This document shows, piece after piece, positions 1-8,041 of a stretch of DNA of 64,000 bases. The translations under genes were made by a program, and so were the position numbers. The stretch is from Pontiellaceae bacterium B12219 (GTDB taxonomy: Bacteria > Verrucomicrobiota > Kiritimatiellia > Kiritimatiellales > Pontiellaceae): contig JARNMJ010000006.1 in assembly GCA_029432795.1 (NCBI GenBank), forward strand, positions 62,001-126,000. The letters run 5' to 3'. Below the pieces are notes generated by a model, which was not told the DNA's origin, did no database searches, and worked only from the letters and a program-made list of their open reading frames with translations. The stretch's first letter is position 1. Each line of letters opens with the position of its first letter.

Positions 1-34
1 CTTTTAAAAAAATAACGCGGCAGTGGTGCCGCGT
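1..34 (-). terminator. Rho-independent terminator of the usp operon
   Basis: Read on the minus strand, an 8-bp GC-rich stem (15-22 paired with 27-34, loop of 4) is followed by a T-rich tract. It lies about 70 bases beyond the stop codon of the universal stress gene and would end the minus-strand operon that begins with the ketosynthase. Confidence 0.75.
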
Positions 35-104
35 GTTCTACATATAACCAGTATAGAAACGATTTGAATATAGCCCATTTGGACAGTTTATTGCGGGATT
101 TGAC

Positions 105-590
105 TTATTTCCGGGAGGAGGGGACCACGAGCACATTGCAATGGGCGCGGCGGAGAATGGATTCGGAAACGCTGCCCAAAAGGGCTTTGTGGAAAAGTCC
201 GTGGCCGTGAGAGCCAAGTATGATCATGTCGGCATTTAACTCCTTGGCTTTTTCCACGATCAAGTCTGCGGGTATTCCTTTAAGCAGGAGGGCCTGTGTG
301 TCGAGGCCTTTTTCCCGGAGTCTGGAAGAGATGCCGAGCAGTTCGCGGTGTTCGCGTTTGATTTCTTCTGCGCTGATATCGCGGGTAAGCTGAATGTCGC
401 CGGGCATGGTGATGGTTTCGGGAGCATAGCCGGTGAATTGGGTGGTTTCGAATGCCATGGCCTGCATTTCGTCTGCGGTAACGTGCATGATCCATATTTT
501 TGCTTTGAGGGCGGTGGCCAGCTTCACGGCTTCGGTCAGGACGGCATCGGTGGATTTCGAAAAGTCGACTGCAACAAGCAGGTTATTCAT
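105..590 (-). CDS. Universal stress protein (UspA family)
   Basis: This is a 161-aa single-domain cytoplasmic Usp. It starts MNNLLVAVDFSKS, typical of the first beta strand and the Asp that contacts nucleotide. Near the C-terminus GSHGHGLFHKALLGSVS fits the G-x2-G-x9-G-S ATP-binding signature, so it is probably an ATP-binding Usp. A strong AAGGAGG ribosome site precedes the ATG. It is the last gene of a minus-strand series, 62 bp after the HTH gene, so it may be part of the output of the sensor kinases upstream. The family role is stress survival; the specific signal is unknown. Confidence 0.9.
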   Translation of the reverse strand: MNNLLVAVDFSKSTDAVLTEAVKLATALKAKIWIMHVTADEMQAMAFETTQFTGYAPETITMPGDIQLTRDISAEEIKREHRELLGISSRLREKGLDTQALLLKGIPADLIVEKAKELNADMIILGSHGHGLFHKALLGSVSESILRRAHCNVLVVPSSRK

Positions 591-652
591 GGGGTCCTCC
601 TTTTTTGAAGATGCTCATTTTAAATCTTCGGGAGGGTTTGGCAAGAACAGGG

Positions 653-862
653 TTAGCGTTGTTTCTGAGCCGGCTGAATGCCGAGTTTGTCCATACGATA
701 GCGTAGAATGCGGCGGGTGGTGCCGAGGTGCTGTGCCGCGCGGGTCTGGACGCCGTTGCATTTTTCCAGGGCCTGGATGATCAGCCGGCGTTCAAAGTTG
801 CCGACGGCTTCTTCGAGAATGATCGGGTTTTCCAAGGGTTGGAACTTTTCGGATTGATTCAC
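653..862 (-). CDS. Orphan Fis-type helix-turn-helix protein
   Basis: This 69-aa protein is little more than a Fis/NtrC C-terminal HTH (HTH_8). The segment around LIIQALEKCNGVQTRAAQHL and the following RRILRYRMDKLGI matches the DNA-binding end of sigma-54 activators, but there is no receiver or AAA+ domain. It starts with GTG and overlaps the stop of the kinase gene before it by 4 bases, so it is translationally coupled. The N-terminus contains FQPLE, encoded by one copy of the repeated palindrome (830-844). It is likely the DNA-binding partner of the adjacent kinases, or a Fis-like architectural protein. Confidence 0.8.
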   Translation of the reverse strand: MNQSEKFQPLENPIILEEAVGNFERRLIIQALEKCNGVQTRAAQHLGTTRRILRYRMDKLGIQPAQKQR

Positions 863-2850
863 GACTGTTCCTCCAGAGCGGGAAGAACAATGGATACGGA
901 AGTTCCGCCGGAACTGGTATCGATGTCGATCTGCCCGTTGTGGTCGATGACGGTGCGTTTTGCGATGGGCAATCCGAGGCCGAAGCCCAGCGCTTTGACG
1001 GTGATGAAGGGGGAGTACACTTTGTTTCGCAAAGGTTCTTCAATTCCGCTGCCGTTGTCGGTGACCATGATGTAGATGCTTCCGAGTTCTTTATCCGGGG
1101 AACGCCCTTTGACGGAAATGTTTATCCGTGAACCGGGTTTATTGGCCAGATTTTCGGCGGAGTTTTTGATCAGGTGATAAATGCACTCTTCGAGGGAGGC
1201 GGCATCGCCATTCACAAGCAGGTTGGTGTCGTCGGCGGATAAATGGATTTTAAGGTTTTCGTGTGCGAGCTCATTCTGAATTCGGGTGACGGCAAATTCG
1301 ATCGGTTTGCGAACGTCTATCGGGTGGAGAATGGGTTTCGGCGGATTCGCAAATTCGTTGATTTTGTCGATTATCTGGTTCAGGCGGTCAACTTCGAGGG
1401 TGACCTGCTCGCTGAACTCGGCGCGGAAGTCGGGATCTTCGAACCGTTTCGGCAACAGTTGTGAGAAGGTTTTAATGGCAACGAGCGGGTTGCGTATTTC
1501 GTGGCTCATGCTGGATGCGAGCTCATTCCAGAAGGCAGCACGTTCGACCTGTTCTTCTTTTTCCTGCAGCAGTTTCGCCCCGGTAATATCCCGCAGCATC
1601 ATCATGGCGCCGACGCATTGATTGTTATCGGTGAGGCAGCGGACTTCCGCGGACAGCGTCAGTTTTGTACGGGAATCGGTCCATTCGCGCTCTTTCAGGA
1701 CGGTCTGGCTCTCAACCGTTCTTCTGAAAAGGTCGGCAATGCGGCTTCCAAGCACTTCAACCCGTTCGCCAATAACGGTGGCTTCCTGTGGTTGGAGAAT
1801 TTCGCGGGCGGTGGAGTTGAACCAGCGGACTGTGGCATTTTCATCGCAGGCGATGATGCCGAAGGGAATCGAGTGGAGTACAGTTTCCGCAAGCGCTTTC
1901 TGCAGGGCCGTTTCTTCGTATTGAAATGCTTTTTCGAGGGTGGTGGAGATGTGGTCGGCGAGGCCGGTCAGGTCTTCAAGGTCGGCGACATCGAACGGAA
2001 TGCCGGTGGAGCGTTGGCCGACAAAAATCCAGCCTTTGATCGAACCGCTGGCATAGAGCGGAATAATGATTTCCGCACCGAGGGAATCGAGCATCTGTTT
2101 GAGCATGGCGCGTTCCTGCGGATCGACAATGTTTTCAAGGGTTTTACGGGAAATGAGGTGGGTGTTCATTTCCAGCCATTGAACGAATGTATTTCCGGGT
2201 TGAATGGTCAGCTTCTCGGTGGCCGAGAGGCAGCGGGTTCCCGCCTGAAAAATATAGTCGGAGTGCGGGTTCTGCTGAATGAAAATCCCGGCGCGGGAAA
2301 CGCGGGCGGTGGCAACCAGTCCTTCAACGACGCTTTCGAAGAGCAGCTCGACATTGTCGAAATTACGCTGTGCTTTTGAAAAGTTCTGCAGGGGGGCGGA
2401 AAACAGGGTTCGGGGTTCAGGGCGGTAATCTGTTTTCCGCGCATTCAGGGTTTGGAGTTCTTCCTGAAGAATCCGGTTGCGTTGCCGCAGTCCGAGACAT
2501 TCGACGGCCTGTTTCAGCAGAGCCTGGAATTCGCGGTGATCGGGTTCGAGCGAGCAGGCGGCATAGGGCTCGAGCATTTCTGCGGCGAGCATGGGATCGG
2601 AACGTTCCGTGCCCAGCACAATGATGACGGTGCCAGGGCGTTCCCGGTTGAGGGTGGAGATGACGTCCAGGCAGTTGGGTGCCCGTAGATCGGCCAATAG
2701 AACGGTGTCGCCAAAATAAGTTAATGATTGTTCCAGGTCTGCGTATTGGGCAACGGGTTTCACAGCCGCGATTGAAGCGGAAATGCGAGTTAACCGGGAT
2801 GTTAGTTCTTCATCGCGGGAGTAAAGCAGACTGGAGGGGAGTGTTCTCAT
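859..2850 (-). CDS. Sensor histidine kinase with N-terminal receiver-like, GAF and PAS domains
   Basis: The protein is 663 aa, soluble, with no membrane segment seen. Residues about 1-120 resemble a receiver fold (ADLRAP around Asp54) but lack clear Thr/Lys switch motifs. A GAF-like domain covers about 160-310 and a PAS domain about 320-425. HisKA has SSMSHEIRNPL with the phosphoacceptor His450, and HATPase_c shows DNGSGI and GFGLGLPIAKR. Its ATG overlaps the stop of the preceding kinase (ATGA), and its own stop overlaps the HTH gene. It lacks a dedicated full response regulator nearby, unless the orphan HTH protein or the hybrid at 8042 serves. Signal unknown. Confidence 0.88.
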   Translation of the reverse strand: MRTLPSSLLYSRDEELTSRLTRISASIAAVKPVAQYADLEQSLTYFGDTVLLADLRAPNCLDVISTLNRERPGTVIIVLGTERSDPMLAAEMLEPYAACSLEPDHREFQALLKQAVECLGLRQRNRILQEELQTLNARKTDYRPEPRTLFSAPLQNFSKAQRNFDNVELLFESVVEGLVATARVSRAGIFIQQNPHSDYIFQAGTRCLSATEKLTIQPGNTFVQWLEMNTHLISRKTLENIVDPQERAMLKQMLDSLGAEIIIPLYASGSIKGWIFVGQRSTGIPFDVADLEDLTGLADHISTTLEKAFQYEETALQKALAETVLHSIPFGIIACDENATVRWFNSTAREILQPQEATVIGERVEVLGSRIADLFRRTVESQTVLKEREWTDSRTKLTLSAEVRCLTDNNQCVGAMMMLRDITGAKLLQEKEEQVERAAFWNELASSMSHEIRNPLVAIKTFSQLLPKRFEDPDFRAEFSEQVTLEVDRLNQIIDKINEFANPPKPILHPIDVRKPIEFAVTRIQNELAHENLKIHLSADDTNLLVNGDAASLEECIYHLIKNSAENLANKPGSRINISVKGRSPDKELGSIYIMVTDNGSGIEEPLRNKVYSPFITVKALGFGLGLPIAKRTVIDHNGQIDIDTSSGGTSVSIVLPALEEQS

Positions 2851-5366
2851 GATTTAACTCCATGTTCCAGCAATGGGATGTAAAGGTAGAACGAGGTGCC
2901 GCGCCCGGGTTGACTTTCTACTTCTATGACTCCGTGGTGTTCGGTGATGATTCCGTGGGCGACAGACAGCCCCATGCCGGTACCTTCGCTTTTATTGGTG
3001 TAGAATGGATCAAATATTTTCTGGAGATTTTCCCGTTCAATGCCTTTTCCGGTGTCCGAAATCTGAATTCGGATACATTTGCGGGTGATCGCCTTTTCGG
3101 GCGAGTCTCCGTTGGCAAAACGGTGTGTGCAATTGAGGGTGCCAACCGTGATGGTGCCGCTTTCCGCGATGGATTCAATGGCGTTCAGGTTAAGGTTGAT
3201 TAATGCCTGAGAGAGCAGTTTGGCATCTCCGAAGATTTCGGTGTGTTCAGCGCGGCATTTGTTCTGCAGTTGAATATTCTTCTGGGCCAGCTGTTCGTGA
3301 ATCAATTTAAGAGCCTGGTCGATGGTTTCTTGAACATTCATCGGAATCAGATGAGGCTGAGCAGGTTTTGAAAAGCTCAGCAGTTCATTTACGATTCCGT
3401 CAATGCGGTCAACCTCGTGCGCAACTAATGAGGCAAAATCATTTCGGAAATCATCATCGGCATACCGCTTTGGAAGTAATTGCGTGAAGGTTTTAATGGT
3501 TACCAATGGGTTTTTTATTTCATGTGCCATGCCGGCCGCCAATGTGCCGACGCTGGAAAGTTGGTCGGTCCGGCGCACCTGTTCTTCGAGACTTTTAAAT
3601 TCGGTTATATCAGTGAAAACGAGGAGGGCACCCATTGGTTTTCCATCATGGCCGTAAAGAAAGGCGGATCCCATTCGGATATGTTTGGGGCTTGTTTCTG
3701 AATCTTCATCCGGCAGAAGCGTTGCATCAATATTCTTAATACCCTGCTGGTTTTCCAGTGTGACCGTTAATGCCAGATGAATTTCCCGGGGAAGAACCTC
3801 AATGCTCTGGCCCACGGCCGTGCTTTCTTTAAGACCGGTAATGCGCTGCGCCTCATGATTGAATAACGTAACCTCGCGTTCCGGGTTGGCCACAACAATC
3901 CCGCTGACCATTTGATCGAGCATGATTTCATTCTGAATCTTGCTGTCCTGCATTTTGGTGTACAGCTCTGCATTCTCCAGGGCAACTGAAAACTGATTGC
4001 ACAGGATCTGCAGGGCGTCCTGTTCGGTTTTATCGTATATTTTTCCCTTTTTTCGCGCCCCAAATAATACGATTCCTCTAATCTTAGATTTAGTAAAAAT
4101 ACCAGTAGCAATGGTTACGTTATCTTTTTGTAGTTGGTCGATTATATCTTTATTGAACTGAGTTTGCCGCATTCGGACTAAGCTATCAATACTCGTGGGT
4201 TCATGTGTTTTTTCTAAAATTTGTACTAATGGGTCAGTATGGGAATACTTAAGACTTTTAGTCGAAGTTCCTGAGGAATATGACTCTGAGAATTTGGATG
4301 AATCCGCTGTTAGTATTGTAACATTTTCAGCATTTAAGGTTTCTTCTAAGAGGGCGGAAAATTGTGACATAAGAGCATCAATGGTTGTTACAGATTGAAA
4401 AATTTCATCGGCCTTTCTTACGGTTGCTTTAATGTCAAACACCCCGGATGTTCCAAATAGTATTTCTGTGGCCTTAAACATTCTCTGCCGTACGGGTAGC
4501 ATTGCAAAAGCTACTACCAATGTGGTGAGAAGATGAGGTGGTAATTCTGAAGGAATGGCCATTAATCTGCAAAGGTAAGTTGCAGATGATAAAGTGATGT
4601 AATAAATGGTGCTTAAGATAAAAATTAGAAGGGTATATGCAAATATCTTTCTCAGTAAAAAGGAAACAGTTAGTATTTTGTGCACGGAGATTCCGTAAGC
4701 AACAATGCCCGATACTGTCAGTACACTGGCAGCGTTTGCGATTGGAACAGAATTAGCAGATTGAGTAATAAGCCCAAAAATAGTACCCAGAAAGATGCCG
4801 ACAATTAATCCTGAAAGGCTGGCAAAGATAAGAAAGTCTAATTCAAGCCGCTTACTGCCTGTTAAGCGCTTCCTGTCATAGTAGACATTTAAAGCAAGAA
4901 TTAAGATGGAGCCCAGCATGTAAAATAAAAATATTATAAATGGGGCTCCATAGTCTGGTTTAGCCAAATTGATGGATGTCTGTGATTCTGAAAAGTCTAC
5001 TGAGTCGGTAAATCCAGGAATAAAGCAAACAGCTATTGCAATGGCATTGAATGCAATCTGTTTTCTGTTCTTGTAAACTAGTTTATGAAAACTATCGGAA
5101 GGGAAAGTAATGGCTAAGCGCAACAATTGGAAGGATGTCGGGAGGCAAGCCGACAAAGCTGACGCAATATTTATATTAGTTATGGCTTCAGACTCTGTTG
5201 TTGAATGTAGGATCAGCAGGTTCGCGCATAACCACAAAAACATGAAAGTGGAAGATATTAAAAATGCTTGATTCGCTTTACGATGTCGGTTCGTAAAATA
5301 TACGGTTATTCCTAGGCCGATATTTGCTGTTAAAGCAAATAATATGATTGCTGATAAAAGAATCAT
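2847..5366 (-). CDS. Membrane histidine kinase with 7TM-type sensor, GAF and PAS domains
   Basis: This 839-aa kinase begins with a multi-pass region (about residues 1-270, at least seven hydrophobic segments) resembling the N-terminal 7TM sensor of histidine kinases. A GAF-like region follows (320-470), then PAS (480-590). HisKA has AAGMAHEIKNPL with His615, and the ATPase has DTGKGI and GTGMGLSVAHGI. Its kinase core is a close paralogue of the next gene (compare TIKTFTQLLPKRYADDDF with AIKTFSQLLPKRFEDPDF). It lies 1 bp downstream of the ketosynthase. The 5' two-thirds is visibly more AT-rich than the kinase core. Confidence 0.9.
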   Translation of the reverse strand: MILLSAIILFALTANIGLGITVYFTNRHRKANQAFLISSTFMFLWLCANLLILHSTTESEAITNINIASALSACLPTSFQLLRLAITFPSDSFHKLVYKNRKQIAFNAIAIAVCFIPGFTDSVDFSESQTSINLAKPDYGAPFIIFLFYMLGSILILALNVYYDRKRLTGSKRLELDFLIFASLSGLIVGIFLGTIFGLITQSANSVPIANAASVLTVSGIVAYGISVHKILTVSFLLRKIFAYTLLIFILSTIYYITLSSATYLCRLMAIPSELPPHLLTTLVVAFAMLPVRQRMFKATEILFGTSGVFDIKATVRKADEIFQSVTTIDALMSQFSALLEETLNAENVTILTADSSKFSESYSSGTSTKSLKYSHTDPLVQILEKTHEPTSIDSLVRMRQTQFNKDIIDQLQKDNVTIATGIFTKSKIRGIVLFGARKKGKIYDKTEQDALQILCNQFSVALENAELYTKMQDSKIQNEIMLDQMVSGIVVANPEREVTLFNHEAQRITGLKESTAVGQSIEVLPREIHLALTVTLENQQGIKNIDATLLPDEDSETSPKHIRMGSAFLYGHDGKPMGALLVFTDITEFKSLEEQVRRTDQLSSVGTLAAGMAHEIKNPLVTIKTFTQLLPKRYADDDFRNDFASLVAHEVDRIDGIVNELLSFSKPAQPHLIPMNVQETIDQALKLIHEQLAQKNIQLQNKCRAEHTEIFGDAKLLSQALINLNLNAIESIAESGTITVGTLNCTHRFANGDSPEKAITRKCIRIQISDTGKGIERENLQKIFDPFYTNKSEGTGMGLSVAHGIITEHHGVIEVESQPGRGTSFYLYIPLLEHGVKS

Positions 5367-5367
5367 T

Positions 5368-6600
5368 TCAGGGGAATTTCTTTAGTAATAATGAGCTGTT
5401 TACGCCACCAGTTCCATGGCTGTTGATTAGGGTATAGTTTGTATTGTTCATCAGGTTGTTTTTGGTAACGAAGTTTAAATCACAAGACGGATCCGGGGAG
5501 GTATAATTCGTGATATGAGGGATGGTTCCGTTTAAAAGAGTCATTGCCGCTGCGATTGTCTGTATTGGGCCTCCGGCAGATAATGGATTTCCTGTTGCTC
5601 CTTTTACTGAAGTAACAGATATTTGATCGGTTGAATTTTTAAAAACTGCCCTTATCGCTCTTGTTTCGGCTATATCTAAATGGATGTCGCTGGAGCCATG
5701 AGCGTTAATGTGATCAATTTCTGATGGCATAATTCCGGCATTGCTTAGAGCTTGGTTCATGGCACTTTCCAGCCCAGTAGATGGCGAGCTGTTGACATTA
5801 TTCGCTGATCCATACCCAATGATTTCGGCATAAGGTGTTGCGCCTCGAACCAAAGCATGTTCTAGAGATTCTAGAACTAGCATGCCGGATCCTTCAGAGA
5901 TTATTCCTCCAGACCGTTTAAGGTCAAAAGGTCGGCTTACTGTTGAGGGGTGATCATTCTCTGTGGACAACATCCCTGCGTAGCCTAGTCCTGTTACAAC
6001 GGAGGGAATGATTACTGCATCGGTACCGCCGGCGAGTGCAACGTCGTGTACTCCCTTGCGTATTAATTCTGCTGCATCGGCGATCGCATCTAAACCGCCG
6101 GCACAGCTATTTGATATGACATTGATACGGGTTTCTACTCCGAGTATGCTACTAATGAAACTTGGTGCAATTACATGTACGCAAGCGGAAACGGTTGGCA
6201 GCCCTTTCGTTATGCCTCGTTCAATTAACCGTCTTGTATGCTGTTCGACTAAATCGAGGCCTCCAAGGCTTATACCAACAACAATAGGAAGGGGCTGGGT
6301 TCGCGATAGTCTAGCGCGGTCTAGGTCTGCATCAGTTAATGCAAGCTGAGTGGCAGCTGCTGCTATTTGGGTGTTTCTGCTTTGCCGCTTGGGTTTAAAG
6401 TGTTTCTCGATGTACTGTTCGGGTACAAAATCAGGGATTTCACCAGCGATTCTCCATGGCAATTCACTTGCGTCGAATTGTGTGATTGGTCCAATGCCCG
6501 ATTCGCCGGCGAGGAGGGAGTTCCAGAAGGCATCTTTCCCGATTCCATTGGCGGCGAGAACGCCCACTCCAGTGATGACTACTCTGTTTCTTCCGAACAC
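5368..6600 (-). CDS. FabF-like beta-ketoacyl-ACP synthase with Cys-His-Asn active site
   Basis: The 410-aa protein has the KAS I/II thiolase fold: ITGVGVLAANGIGKDAFW at the start, the nucleophile region NSCAGGLDAI (Cys166), NAHGSSD (His301) and a C-terminal NSHGTGG. The second active-site histidine of FabF (in KSxxGH) is replaced: here SVKGATGNPLSAGG puts Asn338 in its place, giving a Cys-His-Asn set as in KAS III. It starts with GTG. It probably condenses or transfers an acyl group rather than acting as the housekeeping FabF. It heads the operon with the two kinases, which is unusual for a fatty-acid enzyme. Confidence 0.85.
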   Translation of the reverse strand: MFGRNRVVITGVGVLAANGIGKDAFWNSLLAGESGIGPITQFDASELPWRIAGEIPDFVPEQYIEKHFKPKRQSRNTQIAAAATQLALTDADLDRARLSRTQPLPIVVGISLGGLDLVEQHTRRLIERGITKGLPTVSACVHVIAPSFISSILGVETRINVISNSCAGGLDAIADAAELIRKGVHDVALAGGTDAVIIPSVVTGLGYAGMLSTENDHPSTVSRPFDLKRSGGIISEGSGMLVLESLEHALVRGATPYAEIIGYGSANNVNSSPSTGLESAMNQALSNAGIMPSEIDHINAHGSSDIHLDIAETRAIRAVFKNSTDQISVTSVKGATGNPLSAGGPIQTIAAAMTLLNGTIPHITNYTSPDPSCDLNFVTKNNLMNNTNYTLINSHGTGGVNSSLLLKKFP

Positions 6601-6697
6601 GTACCTATTTCCCCTTGGTTACCTATTTCACAACTCTTTAGCATGCAGGCGGTTGAGTGTCATTAAGTGCGAGACTGTACTTTATTTGGCATGTCGA

Positions 6698-6713
6698 TGT
6701 ACAATTTTGTACA
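6698..6713. promoter_or_regulatory. Operator-like inverted repeat in divergent promoter region
   Basis: TGTACAATTTTGTACA has perfect 7-base arms around a 2-base centre. It lies in the 240-bp AT-rich space between the divergent ketosynthase operon and the FadL-like gene, about 100 bp from the first and 130 bp from the second. A half site (TGTAC) is nearby at about 6676. The position and symmetry suggest a dimeric repressor or activator site controlling one or both operons; the binding protein is unknown. Confidence 0.4.
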
Positions 6714-6840
6714 CTAAATATCAATATGTTGTATATATCAAGAATTATTGCACAACCTGTAGGTAAAAAACTTACTGACGACTGGCATATCAATTGCTAC
6801 ATTTTGCGGCTTAGTTATATTCAATATTAAGAGGGGCAGA

Positions 6841-8037
6841 ATGAATACAAATTTTAAACAACTCCCAATGCTGTTGGGTGCAGGATTGGTGTTGGCGCAG
6901 GCCGCAGTTGGAGATGGCTATCGCAACCCGCCCCCTACAGCAGAAGGAATTGCTAAATCCGGAGTAAACTCAGTTTGGGTGAATGATGCGTCGGCCATCT
7001 CCTATAACCCGGCCAACCTGGCCTTTCAAACGAATAAATCGGTGGTTATTTCTACAACATTTGCTCAGACAGATAATACGTACTTCCCTGCGCCGGCAAC
7101 TTCGTTTGATTCTTCCGGAGATTGGAATGTGCTCCCCAATATCTATTATTCGCAGCCCATTGGGGACAAGGGGCTTTCAGTGGGATTAGGGATTACCACT
7201 CCATACGGGCAGGGTTTGGCCTGGAATGAATCCGATTTTGAAAAGCTAATCGCAGGACCGAAACCCGTGATTTATGAAGCAAGTGTAATGATGTTGGACT
7301 TTAATCCGACGGTTGCATTCAAGGTGAACGATTATCTTTCTATTGGGGTCGGTGTAGATATTTATTATTCAACGCTTGAATTAGACGCGGTTGGTGCCTC
7401 GGGCGCTCCTCCTGCACCGCTATATAATGCGACCGGAGAGGGGGATGCCTTTGGTTTGGGTGCAAATATAGGTATTACCTGGTTGCCGACGGAGGCTCAA
7501 CGCGTGGCATTAACCTATCGCAGCGAGGTTGAAATGGAATATAAAGGGGATTTTTCGTCACCCCTTCCAAACAATGGAAATTTTGAAACATCCCTCCAGT
7601 ATCCGAATATCGTCGGATTAGGTTATGGCGTGCAGTTTGCTGAAAAGTTTAAAATCGAGGCCTTGGCGGAATGGTTGCAATGGTCGTTGAATGAAAGCCA
7701 AAGCGTAGATGCCGGTGGAACCCCACTGAATGCACCGAACAACTGGGATGATACCTTCACGTTTGGGATCGGCGGAAGCTGGGATATTACCGATTCCTTT
7801 GTTTTGCGCGCCGGTTATGCCTATTTGCCGTCTCCGATTCCATCGTCAACGTTGACACCTTTGTTGCCTGATGCAGATCGTCAGGCTCTCAGTTTCGGAC
7901 TTGGCTATACGTTTGGTATGAGCCGACTTGATGTTGCATACACGTACAGTATTTATGATGAGTTGGCAGATCAAAAAGGTGGGACTTATGATATTGATTC
8001 CAACCTGATCGGTCTGTCATACTCGACTTCATTTTAG
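6841..8037 (+). CDS. FadL/OMPP1/TodX-like outer-membrane transport protein
   Basis: This is a 398-aa predicted outer-membrane barrel with an N-terminal signal peptide (MNTNFKQLPMLLGAGLVLAQ, cleavage probably after AQAA). The mature start contains NDASAISYNPANLA, typical of the FadL hatch region, followed by alternating amphipathic strands and a C-terminal SYSTSF ending in Phe. The family imports long-chain fatty acids or hydrophobic compounds. A GAGGGG site precedes the ATG. It stops 4 bp before the receiver-kinase gene and is divergent from the ketosynthase, which supports a lipid or hydrophobic substrate theme. Confidence 0.85.
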   Translation: MNTNFKQLPMLLGAGLVLAQAAVGDGYRNPPPTAEGIAKSGVNSVWVNDASAISYNPANLAFQTNKSVVISTTFAQTDNTYFPAPATSFDSSGDWNVLPNIYYSQPIGDKGLSVGLGITTPYGQGLAWNESDFEKLIAGPKPVIYEASVMMLDFNPTVAFKVNDYLSIGVGVDIYYSTLELDAVGASGAPPAPLYNATGEGDAFGLGANIGITWLPTEAQRVALTYRSEVEMEYKGDFSSPLPNNGNFETSLQYPNIVGLGYGVQFAEKFKIEALAEWLQWSLNESQSVDAGGTPLNAPNNWDDTFTFGIGGSWDITDSFVLRAGYAYLPSPIPSSTLTPLLPDADRQALSFGLGYTFGMSRLDVAYTYSIYDELADQKGGTYDIDSNLIGLSYSTSF

Positions 8038-8041
8038 GGGA

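Noticed and set aside
1501-2379. 292-codon plus-strand frame opposite the first kinase
   Set aside because: It is the antisense of a kinase with complete conserved motifs; long antisense frames are common in GC-rich codons.
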